A DNA stretch of 64,000 bases. Source: CAZCTO01 sp964501725 (GTDB lineage Bacteria > Bacillota > Clostridia > Saccharofermentanales > Saccharofermentanaceae). The notes under the pieces are model-generated. The model worked only from the letters and a program-made list of their open reading frames with translations. It did no database searches and was not told where the DNA came from. Shown here one piece after another: positions 36,767 through 44,388 of this stretch; the stretch's first letter is position 1, and the number at the start of each line of letters is the position of its first letter. The stretch spans positions 7,348 through 71,347 of the forward strand of contig CAZCTO010000012.1 of the NCBI GenBank assembly GCA_964501725.1, given 5' to 3'. The position numbers were made by a program, and so were the translations under genes.

Positions 36767-36794
36767 GGACGTCTCTTCAAAAAACGAGACGCCC
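36767..36794. other. Inverted repeat in the leader of the DUF1846 gene
   Basis: CGTCTC (36770-36775) pairs with GAGACG (36786-36791), extended by GG/CC after one mismatch, and has a short T-run on the minus strand. It may be a weak attenuator or terminator about 30 bases before the start codon. The rest of 36739-37010 shows nothing else clear. Confidence 0.4.
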
Positions 36795-37010
36795 TATGTA
36801 ACCAAAATGGCTCTTTACGATTATAGCATTGTCAAAAGACTTGATTCAAGGAAACTATCGAAAAAAGACTGCCTTTTTCACTAATTTATGATTTCTTTTT
36901 ATGTTAATTTTTGTCCGAATATATGTTCGCCATTGCTTGACAATGGAGTTTGAAAAGAAGAAAATTCATTATATCTTCATCGGCACCATCCATCCTGTTA
37001 GGAGTTCGAT

Positions 37011-38384
37011 ATGCTTTTGTATAAAGATAAGTACTTTTTTCCACGTCTTCTGGCGCTCGCCTTGCCGATTCTTCTTCAGAATTTCCTGTCCTCATCCCTC
37101 AACTTTATTGACGTCTTTATGGTCGGCAGTCTGGGTGAGACAGCGGTTGCCGGCGTCGGTGCCGCGAACCAGTTTTTCTTTGTATTCAACATGCTGAATT
37201 TCGGTCTGGCCAGCGGTTCCGCGATCTTTACCTCCCAGCACTGGGGCCAGAAAGATGTGAAAAGTATTCGCAGTGTAATGGGCTTCGGTCTGTTGCTCAC
37301 CTTGGGTATCGCTGTGATCTTCATGATAACCACATTTATATCTCCGGACCGGGTCATCCGCCTGTTCTCTTCTGACGCGGATGTGGTCACTCTGGGTGCC
37401 GATTATCTGCGGATCATCGCCCTTACCTTTGTCATCACAGCGATCAGCATCTCTTTCAGTGTCGTTCTCCGAAGTGCTGAGAATGTCATATATCCGATGG
37501 CCGCCAGTTTTGCCGGTGTCATAACCAATACCTGCTTGAATTACGTTTTGATTTTCGGGAAACTGGGGTTTCCCAAGATGGGGGCTGTCGGCGCCGCAAT
37601 TGCAACGTTGATCGCCCGAGTCATTGAAATGAGCATTATTGTCTCAATTACATACGCACGCAAGTTACCGGCCGCGGTGAAGATTGCCGATTTTTTCAGA
37701 TTCACACGCGATCAAGCAAAATTTTATATTCAAAAAGCCCTCCCCGTTGTACTTCAATCCGTCGGTTGGTCTGCCGGTTTCAGTATGTTTTCAATCATTT
37801 ACGGTCATATTGGCAAGGAATCGCTGGCCGCGTTCAGCGTCTCCGGCTCGATTGAACGTATTTGCCAGATCTTTTTTACCAGTCTCGGGGCATCCTGTTC
37901 CATCATGGTCGGGAATCGAATTGGTGCGGGGGAGGAAAAGGAAGCGAGAGGTTACGCGAAGAACTTCCTTTTGATCAATCTAGGGGTCTCTCTTGTTCTT
38001 TCTGCGGCTCTCTTCTTCCTGCGAACACCGATTGTGGCCCTGTATGATGATCTTACGGATACCAGTCGTAAGTATATGCTCGGAATTCTTCTTGTCATGT
38101 CCCTGGTTATGTGGGCGAAGTCGACCAATATCATCTTCCACATGGGTATACTGAAGGCCGGCGGCGATACGGTATTCAGCATGATCGTCGATGTCGGCGG
38201 TGTCTGGTTGATCGGCGTTCCGATCGCTCTTTTTGCCGGATTTGTCCTCAAACTTCCGGTAAACCTGATTGTCGCGTGCCTGACCATCGAAGAAATCACC
38301 AAGATGCTGGTTGCGTTCGCGCGTTATCGTTCCGGTCGTTGGCTGAACCGCTTGGTCGGGGCAAAGGCAGCAAAGGAGACCTGA
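37011..38384 (+). CDS. MATE-family multidrug/metabolite exporter
   Basis: Twelve-helix cation-coupled exporter, 457 residues, in the cytoplasmic membrane. The N-terminal helix pair (LALPILLQNFLSSSLNFIDV) and internal two-fold repeat (second half from about residue 240, LPVVLQSVGWSAGF) are typical of the NorM/DinF-like bacterial branch. ATG follows TTAGGAG. It is one base from the next gene, an HHxxxDG acyltransferase, so the two are almost certainly co-transcribed; a joint role in making and exporting an acylated product is only an inference. Confidence 0.92.
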   Translation: MLLYKDKYFFPRLLALALPILLQNFLSSSLNFIDVFMVGSLGETAVAGVGAANQFFFVFNMLNFGLASGSAIFTSQHWGQKDVKSIRSVMGFGLLLTLGIAVIFMITTFISPDRVIRLFSSDADVVTLGADYLRIIALTFVITAISISFSVVLRSAENVIYPMAASFAGVITNTCLNYVLIFGKLGFPKMGAVGAAIATLIARVIEMSIIVSITYARKLPAAVKIADFFRFTRDQAKFYIQKALPVVLQSVGWSAGFSMFSIIYGHIGKESLAAFSVSGSIERICQIFFTSLGASCSIMVGNRIGAGEEKEARGYAKNFLLINLGVSLVLSAALFFLRTPIVALYDDLTDTSRKYMLGILLVMSLVMWAKSTNIIFHMGILKAGGDTVFSMIVDVGGVWLIGVPIALFAGFVLKLPVNLIVACLTIEEITKMLVAFARYRSGRWLNRLVGAKAAKET

Positions 38385-38385
38385 G

Positions 38386-39681
38386 ATGAAAAGAGAAACG
38401 TCTTCCTATGAACGGGTTATGTTCCATTACAGCGGTAAAGGCCCGATGTATTTTGCCTTCCGCCTGAATATCCGCGGAAATCTAACACGCGAGCGTCTTC
38501 TCAAGGCGCTCGAAAAGGTGCGTCTCGAATTCCCCCTCACCGCCGTCCGTGTCGAAAAGCTTGCCGACAAGCGCCAGTTCATCACAACCGAAAATGTTCC
38601 CGAATATCCGCTTACCGAAATCGATCCGTTTACCGGTGATTGGCGCGACGAACTTATTTCCCTTCTCCAGCAACGTTTTGAAAATGCGGTCGGACCGATG
38701 GTCCGTTTCAAGTTGCTTCGCAACGGCTCGGAAAACAGCCTGATCGTGGTTTTTCATCATGCGATCGGCGACGGTGTCGGCGCGGTTCTTTTTCTGGAGA
38801 GCATTCTCCGGCATCTGGGGGATCCTGAAAGACCGGCTTCCCTGCCGACAGAGGATACCTGGGCGCCCATGCTTCACAAAATCATTTCCGAAGAGAACAT
38901 GAAGGTCATTGAGACATTTGATCCCCCGGTGTTTAAAGACAACAAGGATTATACTCACTATGTGCCCAAAATTGTCCCTCCGGAACCGTTTCCGATCCCG
39001 CCGTTTGCCTTGCATACGGCCGCTTTTTCGGAAGAGGACACCTCTCGCATCATCACAGCCGCCAAGCTTGCCGGGGTCACGGTGCACGCTTATCTCGGCG
39101 CTTTGATCCTCAAGTGTTTTGCCGCGGAATTCGGTCCCGGGGAAGGTTATACGCGCACCATCCAGTGCCCGATCAATTTCAGACCTCAGCTGATTCCCGG
39201 TGCGGATCGCATGTTCGGGCTCTTTAACGGCCTGATCTTCGCTGACTCCGACTGTTCAAACGGCCGCCCCGCGAAAGATATCGCCCGCGAGATCGGAAAA
39301 TCGTTTCACGACGAAATTCAAAGCCTGCTGCCTCTTGCCGGCTATTACAATTTTATGAGTTACATACTCGATGGCATTGATGATCCCGAAGTCTATTACG
39401 ACAGCCGTGAAAAAAGCGGCCCGGATAAGAAGTACGACTTCTCTTTTTCGAACCTCGGCAAAGTTGATCTGGATCGCAATTACGGGGATTTCGAACTGAC
39501 GGAAGCTTTCGGCCCGGTTTTCAGCGCGGTCCGCGGAGAAAAAGTTATCGGTGCGTTAACGATGCAGGGAAAACTCCATATGACGATGATTTACGACTCC
39601 GATTGCTTCAGTACGGAAACCGGTACCCGTCTGTGGTCGGCGATTAAAGAGCAGATTCTTGCTCTGCCCGCCGGCACCTGA
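38386..39681 (+). CDS. Condensation/alcohol-acetyltransferase-fold protein (HHxxxDG)
   Basis: CoA- or carrier-dependent acyltransferase-fold enzyme of 431 residues. The active-site motif H124-HAIGD-G130 is intact. N-terminal sequence around MYFAFRLNIRGNLTRERLLKA and C-terminal sheet elements match the PapA5/alcohol acetyltransferase and stand-alone condensation domain group. It is not part of a visible peptide synthetase. The start codon follows the MATE stop after one base. Substrate unknown; esterification of a lipid or small alcohol, or resistance by acylation, are possibilities. Confidence 0.8.
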   Translation: MKRETSSYERVMFHYSGKGPMYFAFRLNIRGNLTRERLLKALEKVRLEFPLTAVRVEKLADKRQFITTENVPEYPLTEIDPFTGDWRDELISLLQQRFENAVGPMVRFKLLRNGSENSLIVVFHHAIGDGVGAVLFLESILRHLGDPERPASLPTEDTWAPMLHKIISEENMKVIETFDPPVFKDNKDYTHYVPKIVPPEPFPIPPFALHTAAFSEEDTSRIITAAKLAGVTVHAYLGALILKCFAAEFGPGEGYTRTIQCPINFRPQLIPGADRMFGLFNGLIFADSDCSNGRPAKDIAREIGKSFHDEIQSLLPLAGYYNFMSYILDGIDDPEVYYDSREKSGPDKKYDFSFSNLGKVDLDRNYGDFELTEAFGPVFSAVRGEKVIGALTMQGKLHMTMIYDSDCFSTETGTRLWSAIKEQILALPAGT

Positions 39682-39693
39682 TCAACTCTTCAA

Positions 39694-40299
39694 TCACTCC
39701 GCGCGAATTTCTTCCCCGGGGCGCATGATCAATCTTCCGGGAGGCGAAAAACGCGCGGCTTTTTCATCACTGAATAATTGTCCCGTTTCCCCGTGAAAAG
39801 GCATGATATGAACGGGCGTCGAATGCCTCGCGTCCACGATTTTCGCGCAGGTCTCCGCCTCCCTCACATCCATATTGTATACGCCGTCCGCGGAGTAAAA
39901 AGCGTAGTCGATTTTTCTTTTCGCAAGGTCGGCCATCTCCGGAATTTTCGAGGTATCCCCCGAAAAATAACACAGAATCCCGTCTGCAGAAACCAGATAT
40001 CCGACGCACTCATCCCGGTTATGATTCCGGTTATATGCGGGAACGGCCTCGATCACCAGATCTTTAACCGTGAAAGAACGGTACTTTCCTCCGGACAGCG
40101 CTTCACGGTTCTGAATGACAACGCAGTTCGGGGCGCGCGCCGGCTTAGTGATTTGGTTGTGATCCCCGTGCTGATGGGTCACAAGGATCAGATCCGCGGG
40201 AACGTCATACCCTTTTCCCGCACAGGGATCCAGATAAACCACGGTATTGCTGTCTGTTGTGATGCGAAAACTGCCATGTCCTTGATATAAAATTTTCAT
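39694..40299 (-). CDS. MBL-fold metal-dependent hydrolase (UlaG-like)
   Basis: Metallo-beta-lactamase-fold protein of 201 residues, with metal ligands in THQHGDHN (H42, H44, D46, H47) and later Asp/His (YFSGDTSK, VHIMPFHGET). Short members of this type relate to UlaG/L-ascorbate-6-phosphate lactonase and other small hydrolases; the substrate is unknown. AAGGAGG precedes the start. Convergent with the acyltransferase gene (12-base gap). A GGGTGAC/GTCACCC hairpin (40315-40340) lies in its leader. Confidence 0.85.
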   Translation of the reverse strand: MKILYQGHGSFRITTDSNTVVYLDPCAGKGYDVPADLILVTHQHGDHNQITKPARAPNCVVIQNREALSGGKYRSFTVKDLVIEAVPAYNRNHNRDECVGYLVSADGILCYFSGDTSKIPEMADLAKRKIDYAFYSADGVYNMDVREAETCAKIVDARHSTPVHIMPFHGETGQLFSDEKAARFSPPGRLIMRPGEEIRAE

Positions 40300-40369
40300 A
40301 GGGTCCTCCTTGAAGGGTGACTGCTATTCCTTTGTCACCCGGCACTTGAAAATGTGAGGATTCTCATAA

Positions 40370-41428
40370 TTATTCTTTTTCCCTATTCCAAGTATACGTC
40401 GTATATCGACCTCCGCCGTGCTTTATGATGTCACTCCTTTTCAAAAGCTCGTTTAACGCACGTTGAACGGTAACCTGGCTGATATCCGGGCACTTTTCCA
40501 TAATTTCTGTTTTTGTAATTTCGCCGAGGGTTCCCTTAATTATTTCCCGGACGCGTTCCGGCTTGGTTAGTTCACCCGTTGTCAAATATTGCACCCGGGA
40601 ACAGAAATCCCTGTAAGCCGCGACAATCACCCCGAGCATATACCGAACGAACGGAAGGTAGTCATTCTTCTCTTCGTGCCAGCCTTGAGAGCTATCTTGA
40701 AGGGTCTCATAATATGTTTCTTTGGACGATTCAATCAATTTTTCAATGCTGACGTATTTTCCGACGATATATCCCGAACGATAAAGAAGCAAAAGAGTTA
40801 GAAGTCGACTCATTCTGCCGTTCCCGTCGCTGAACGGGTGAATGCAAAGAAAATCCAGAATGAAAATCGGAATCAGCAGTAGTGGATCGTATTCATTCAA
40901 TTTGCTAATGTCGCTGAGCGCTGTACAAAGCTTTTCCATCGCATCCGGTGTCTCCCATGCGGGTACCGGTTGAAATCGAACAAACAAATGGCCTTGCGCA
41001 TCGATTTCCTCGATAACATTATCTGAACTTTTATAGGCTCCGCCGATGCTTTTTCCGCTGAATTTATAGAGATCCCGATGAAGTTGCAGAATAATCGGAG
41101 GCTTCGGAGGAATATGGTCATGGTTCTCGTGAATCGTAGCAAGAACGTCCCGGTAACCGGCAATCTCTTCCTCGTTTCTGCTTCCGGGTGTGATTCTGTC
41201 GCGAATAATTCTCTTAAGCCGATCCTCCGAGGTAAATATACCCTCAATTCTGTTGGATGCTTCCGTACTCTGTATTTTTGCAATGTCCAGCAGGTGTGTC
41301 AGTTTGTCACTCTTTGACTCAATGAAAAGGTTCTGTTCTCCTTTGTATTCGTGAATTTGCGTTAACAACGCAACAATTTCGGGGGTGAGCAACTCCGTGA
41401 CTATTTTTTTGTATTGAAACTGTCGCAT
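40370..41428 (-). CDS. Fic-family protein with C-terminal winged helix
   Basis: Probable AMP-transferase of 352 residues. The catalytic loop HPFSDGNGRMSR matches HPFx[D/E]GNGR. The N-terminal inhibitory helix motif SNRIEG, of the (S/T)xxxE(G/N) type, marks a class II self-inhibited Fic protein. The last ~70 residues look like a winged helix (TLGEITKTEIMEKCPDISQV), as in Fic proteins that bind DNA. Start: ATG 41428 is preferred because GGTGATC lies just upstream; an in-frame ATG at 41458 adds 10 residues but has no ribosome site. The target is unknown; its leader carries several TGATCA sites, suggesting autoregulation. Confidence 0.85.
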   Translation of the reverse strand: MRQFQYKKIVTELLTPEIVALLTQIHEYKGEQNLFIESKSDKLTHLLDIAKIQSTEASNRIEGIFTSEDRLKRIIRDRITPGSRNEEEIAGYRDVLATIHENHDHIPPKPPIILQLHRDLYKFSGKSIGGAYKSSDNVIEEIDAQGHLFVRFQPVPAWETPDAMEKLCTALSDISKLNEYDPLLLIPIFILDFLCIHPFSDGNGRMSRLLTLLLLYRSGYIVGKYVSIEKLIESSKETYYETLQDSSQGWHEEKNDYLPFVRYMLGVIVAAYRDFCSRVQYLTTGELTKPERVREIIKGTLGEITKTEIMEKCPDISQVTVQRALNELLKRSDIIKHGGGRYTTYTWNREKE

Positions 41429-41447
41429 CTTGATCACCCAACCGTTC

Positions 41448-41542
41448 AATTTGATCATTTTCAGCTATTTGATGTAATTGAAGAATACCTCCAATTTGAT
41501 CACAAGTCAAGCTCAATTTGATCATTTGCTATAATTTGATCA
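41448..41542. promoter_or_regulatory. Cluster of AATTTGATCA repeats at the Fic promoter
   Basis: The 10-mer AATTTGATCA occurs four times (41448, 41493, 41515, 41533); additional TGATCA hexamers lie at 41431 and 41626. A minus-strand promoter TTGACT (complement of 41505-41510) / TATTCT (41482-41487), 17-base spacer, has one copy inside the spacer and others beside it. This arrangement suggests a repressor binding the fic promoter, possibly the winged helix of the Fic protein itself. Confidence 0.55.
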
Positions 41543-41597
41543 AGTTGAACGATGGTTTGATCTAGCAGCGCAAACCGATCGCGCAAGCCAAGAACAA

Positions 41598-41626
41598 TTG
41601 TTTGTTTCCGGGGTATTTGCTATAAT
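41598..41626 (+). promoter_or_regulatory. Predicted promoter of the nitroreductase gene
   Basis: TTGTTT (41598-41603) and TATAAT (41621-41626) with a 17-base spacer on the plus strand. A TGATCA hexamer overlaps the end of the -10 box, so this promoter may share the regulator of the fic gene. Confidence 0.65.
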
Positions 41627-41697
41627 GATCACATTGCCGGGGATATCTCATGCCTTCGGCGTTTTCGAAAACAGGACGCCCTTTTAAGGAGGCCCCT

Positions 41698-42324
41698 ATG
41701 GATTTTTACGATGCGGTCAACTCAAGACGAACCATTCGCGACTTCAGCGACGTTTCCATCGACGATGAGACGGTTGAGCGAATTATCTCGGCTGCCATGA
41801 AGGCGCCGTCCAATGACCATATGCGGGATTGGCATTTCATCGTGATCAAGGATAAGGACATTGTTTTGAAGCTGATTGACCGGATTCCGAAGACCATGTC
41901 GGAAAAGAAAGTCAGTGCCATACTGAAAGCCTGGGAGCTCAAGGACACCTGCCAGCAGAATGTGTATAAGGATGCCATCCCGAAGCAATACCGGATGCTC
42001 GCGGAAGCATCCTGCGTCGTGATCCCGCTTTTCAAGCAGAAAGTCGATCTGATGCACCCGAAGAATCTTTCACACCTGAACGGCTTCGCCTCCATATGGT
42101 GCAGTATCGAAAACATGCTCCTTGCCGCTACCGCTGAGGGATATGCGGCCACCCTTCGCATTCCTCTGGGCAATGAAGGGGAATGGACACGAACCGTCCT
42201 CAACTATCCGGAAGACTACCTGATGCCGTGCTTTATCGCGATCGGCAAACCCAAGTCGGACGCTGTCTTCCTTACTCAAATAGAGCATCCGTTGGATCAG
42301 GTCATTCATAAGAATGGGTGGTAG
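41698..42324 (+). CDS. Nitroreductase-family FMN oxidoreductase
   Basis: Flavin-dependent reductase fold, 208 residues, from ATG 41698 (AAGGAGG upstream), starting MDFYDAVNSRRTIRDFSD with the FMN-contacting SRRTIR. The middle is of the usual family pattern (IWCSIENMLLAATAEGYA) and the C-terminus holds LMPCFIAIGKP. Physiological substrate unknown. Expressed divergently from the Fic gene; its 3' end overlaps the frame of the SLOG-like remnant. Confidence 0.88.
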   Translation: MDFYDAVNSRRTIRDFSDVSIDDETVERIISAAMKAPSNDHMRDWHFIVIKDKDIVLKLIDRIPKTMSEKKVSAILKAWELKDTCQQNVYKDAIPKQYRMLAEASCVVIPLFKQKVDLMHPKNLSHLNGFASIWCSIENMLLAATAEGYAATLRIPLGNEGEWTRTVLNYPEDYLMPCFIAIGKPKSDAVFLTQIEHPLDQVIHKNGW

Positions 42325-42544
42325 ACCCTGCGTCAAGGCTTGCGAATATTCATTTATTGAATATCCCGCCGACTGGAAGCGTTATGGACGGGCGGCAGGG
42401 CGGATCAGGAATGCCCTGATGTTGGAATATGAAAAACCGGATTTGGTAATTGCATTTCACGAGGATTTGTCTACTTCTAGAGGTACTCTGGATATGCTCA
42501 AACGAGCTAAATTAGCTGGAATTGCTAGTCGGGTAGTAGCTTAA
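42314..42544 (+). pseudogene. Remnant of a SLOG/DUF2493-like protein
   Basis: Only the C-terminal ~60 residues of a recognisable domain remain: KRYGRAAGRIRNALMLEY followed by KPDLVIAFHEDLSTSRGT and a closing helix. In complete YspA/YpsA-type SLOG proteins these form the nucleotide-binding GR-x-x-G-x-x-RN and PD-x-(V/L)-(I/L)-AF motifs and are preceded by a beta-strand region that is absent here. No ribosome site precedes the frame, which begins inside the nitroreductase gene. Probably the tail left from a deletion or transfer event; a short functional peptide cannot be excluded. Confidence 0.6.
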
Positions 42545-42626
42545 AAAAGAAATTTTAGTAAATTTGTAATTTATTCACGAATTATAAAATTCTCCAACTA
42601 TCTTCAATTTCTATTCAAATGTAAAA

Positions 42627-42657
42627 ACCTACAGGGCTTTAATGTGACCCCATAGGT
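42627..42657. terminator. Bidirectional terminator
   Basis: ACCTA...GGG pairs with CCC...TAGGT, followed by CTTTTTT on the plus strand and TTTTT on the minus strand. It separates the nitroreductase/remnant from the convergent GNAT gene. Confidence 0.6.
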
Positions 42658-42691
42658 CTTTTTACGTATTAAACTATTTGGTTATAGTTCA

Positions 42692-43558
42692 TTACTCATA
42701 GATCATTTCAATCAAATTATAGAAAAGAGAATATCCGCACGACAGATACAGCTTCATGGCCCGCAAATTAGTTCCCTTCACGGATAGCGTCGCTGTTTTC
42801 ATGCCGCGTTTTTTTAATTCATCAAATGCGGTGGCAATTAACTCTCTTGCTATATTTTTACGCCTAAAAGCCTCTGACACAAATATATTATCTGTTGCTG
42901 CGCGTTCATCTGTCAGATTCCATACGGATATGGCACCAACAACTTCCGAATTGCATTTTGCAACAAAACATTTGAAACTGGGGTTTCCGCTCTTAAATAG
43001 AACATCTGCCAAGCTTTCCGGATTACCGCTTGCTAAATAGTCTGCATTGATGTATTTGCAAATCCACTCTTCTGTGAGAGGAAGTTCTTGAATTTCCACA
43101 TCGTCAGGTATTTGAAAGTGCTCGGTTTTTTTGTTCAGATCATATTTCATCACTGGAATGACAGAGTGCAGGCTAAATCCTTTTTCGAGGAAAAGCTGCA
43201 TATCCTCAATTTCCTCTGTTTCACAGCATATCCGTAAGCACAGTTTCTTTTCGGGGAAATTATCCCTAATGCTGTGGTACTTCCTTATTAGTCCGTCTAC
43301 CAGCAGGCCCTCAATAATCATATCTCCTGTATGCGCTTCATCCAGGTATGTTGAAAATTCAATCTTATTGCTGTCTATGGTTTGCTTCTCCCGGCTGAAT
43401 GTCAAATAGCCGACACCGATCACATCGTTCTTTTCATCCACCACACATAGAATATTTTCCGGTGCAACATCCCGATGATATTTTATGCATATAGCACAAA
43501 AGGAATTGATCCTCTCGATAAAATTCAAGTCATCTGCACAATAGTCTCTCAACTTCAT
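42692..43558 (-). CDS. GNAT-family N-acetyltransferase
   Basis: Protein of 288 residues. The C-terminal half (from about residue 155) is a GNAT fold: FKCFVAKCNSEVVGAISVW, then the acetyl-CoA loop FVSEAFRRKNIARELIATAF (R-x-x-N/G-x-A pattern) and MKLYLSCGYSLFYNLIEM. The N-terminal half looks like a second, degenerate GNAT-like unit (ENILCVVDEKNDVIGVGYLTF), so this may be a tandem GNAT. Substrate unknown. The start has only a weak ribosome site (GAGAGG, some distance away). Confidence 0.82.
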   Translation of the reverse strand: MKLRDYCADDLNFIERINSFCAICIKYHRDVAPENILCVVDEKNDVIGVGYLTFSREKQTIDSNKIEFSTYLDEAHTGDMIIEGLLVDGLIRKYHSIRDNFPEKKLCLRICCETEEIEDMQLFLEKGFSLHSVIPVMKYDLNKKTEHFQIPDDVEIQELPLTEEWICKYINADYLASGNPESLADVLFKSGNPSFKCFVAKCNSEVVGAISVWNLTDERAATDNIFVSEAFRRKNIARELIATAFDELKKRGMKTATLSVKGTNLRAMKLYLSCGYSLFYNLIEMIYE

Positions 43559-43691
43559 GATAATTCCCCATTACCTCTCATAATAAGTTGCCTAGTTTCT
43601 TCATGTTTTTGGGTCTGGACCTATGTTTGCTTGTCGGTTCATACTCCTGCCAATAGATTCTTTTTTCATTGTACTGTGTCCTGGGTTCCTT

Positions 43692-44222
43692 TCATTCGGC
43701 AGGGTAACCAAAGTATACTACACTCATCGGTATTATATATTCAGGAAAATTTAGTACTTTGGAGACAGGCTTACATTTACTTAGGATAGGATATAGCCCA
43801 ATCCACACCGAGCCTAATCCTAACTCAACAGCTGCAATCAACATATTTTCAATTGCTGCACTGCAATCTTGCGTCCATATTTCCTTATCTTTATTTGAAA
43901 AAGCTAATTTCATATTTCCGCAAACAACTTTAAATTCCCAGGGCGGCTTTTTTGCTGCTGTGGGAGCAGCCATCGCTACTTTTAGCAAAAGGATCAGTTT
44001 TTCTTTTTCTACATCCTTATCAAGGTAATTCCGAATACTTCTTCTTTTGAAGATGGTGTTTACAATATGGTTTGTCATAATTTCCATACTATACTCATAG
44101 GCAATGATCGCCTTTTCCATATCGCTTTTGGCCGCGCCAAACAATTCCTGTGCCTTCTCCCGGATAACCGGCGAAGAAAAATCAAGGTGCTCGCTTTCCT
44201 GCAGGAATTTTTCGTGCGTCAT
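43692..44222 (-). pseudogene. Chimeric, internally shortened nitroreductase
   Basis: A 176-residue frame with a strong ribosome site (GAAGGAGG). Residues 1 to about 45 (SPVIREKAQELFG to KAIIAYEY) resemble the start of a transglutaminase-like protein. From MTNHIVNTIFKRRSIRNY onward it is a nitroreductase. The nitroreductase part runs from PPWEFKVVCGNMKLAF straight to WTQDCSAAIENMLIAAVELGLG, which skips roughly 25-35 residues that usually separate PWEF from the VVCG strand. It therefore looks like two gene pieces joined in frame plus an internal deletion; FMN binding may be lost. It could still be expressed because no stop interrupts it. Confidence 0.6.
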
Positions 44223-44388
44223 TTTGTTCCTCCTTCGGAACCGGGAATATTTTTAAAGCCCTTCTTCTTATATTGTTTTTTCACTTCCTCCGGTTTTTTT
44301 CGCAAAAAAGACTCGCTCATTTGCGGATTTTTCCGTTACTATAGAAAAAGAAAGCTTCTCCAAACAAAAACGCAAAGTTGGCAGAGAA

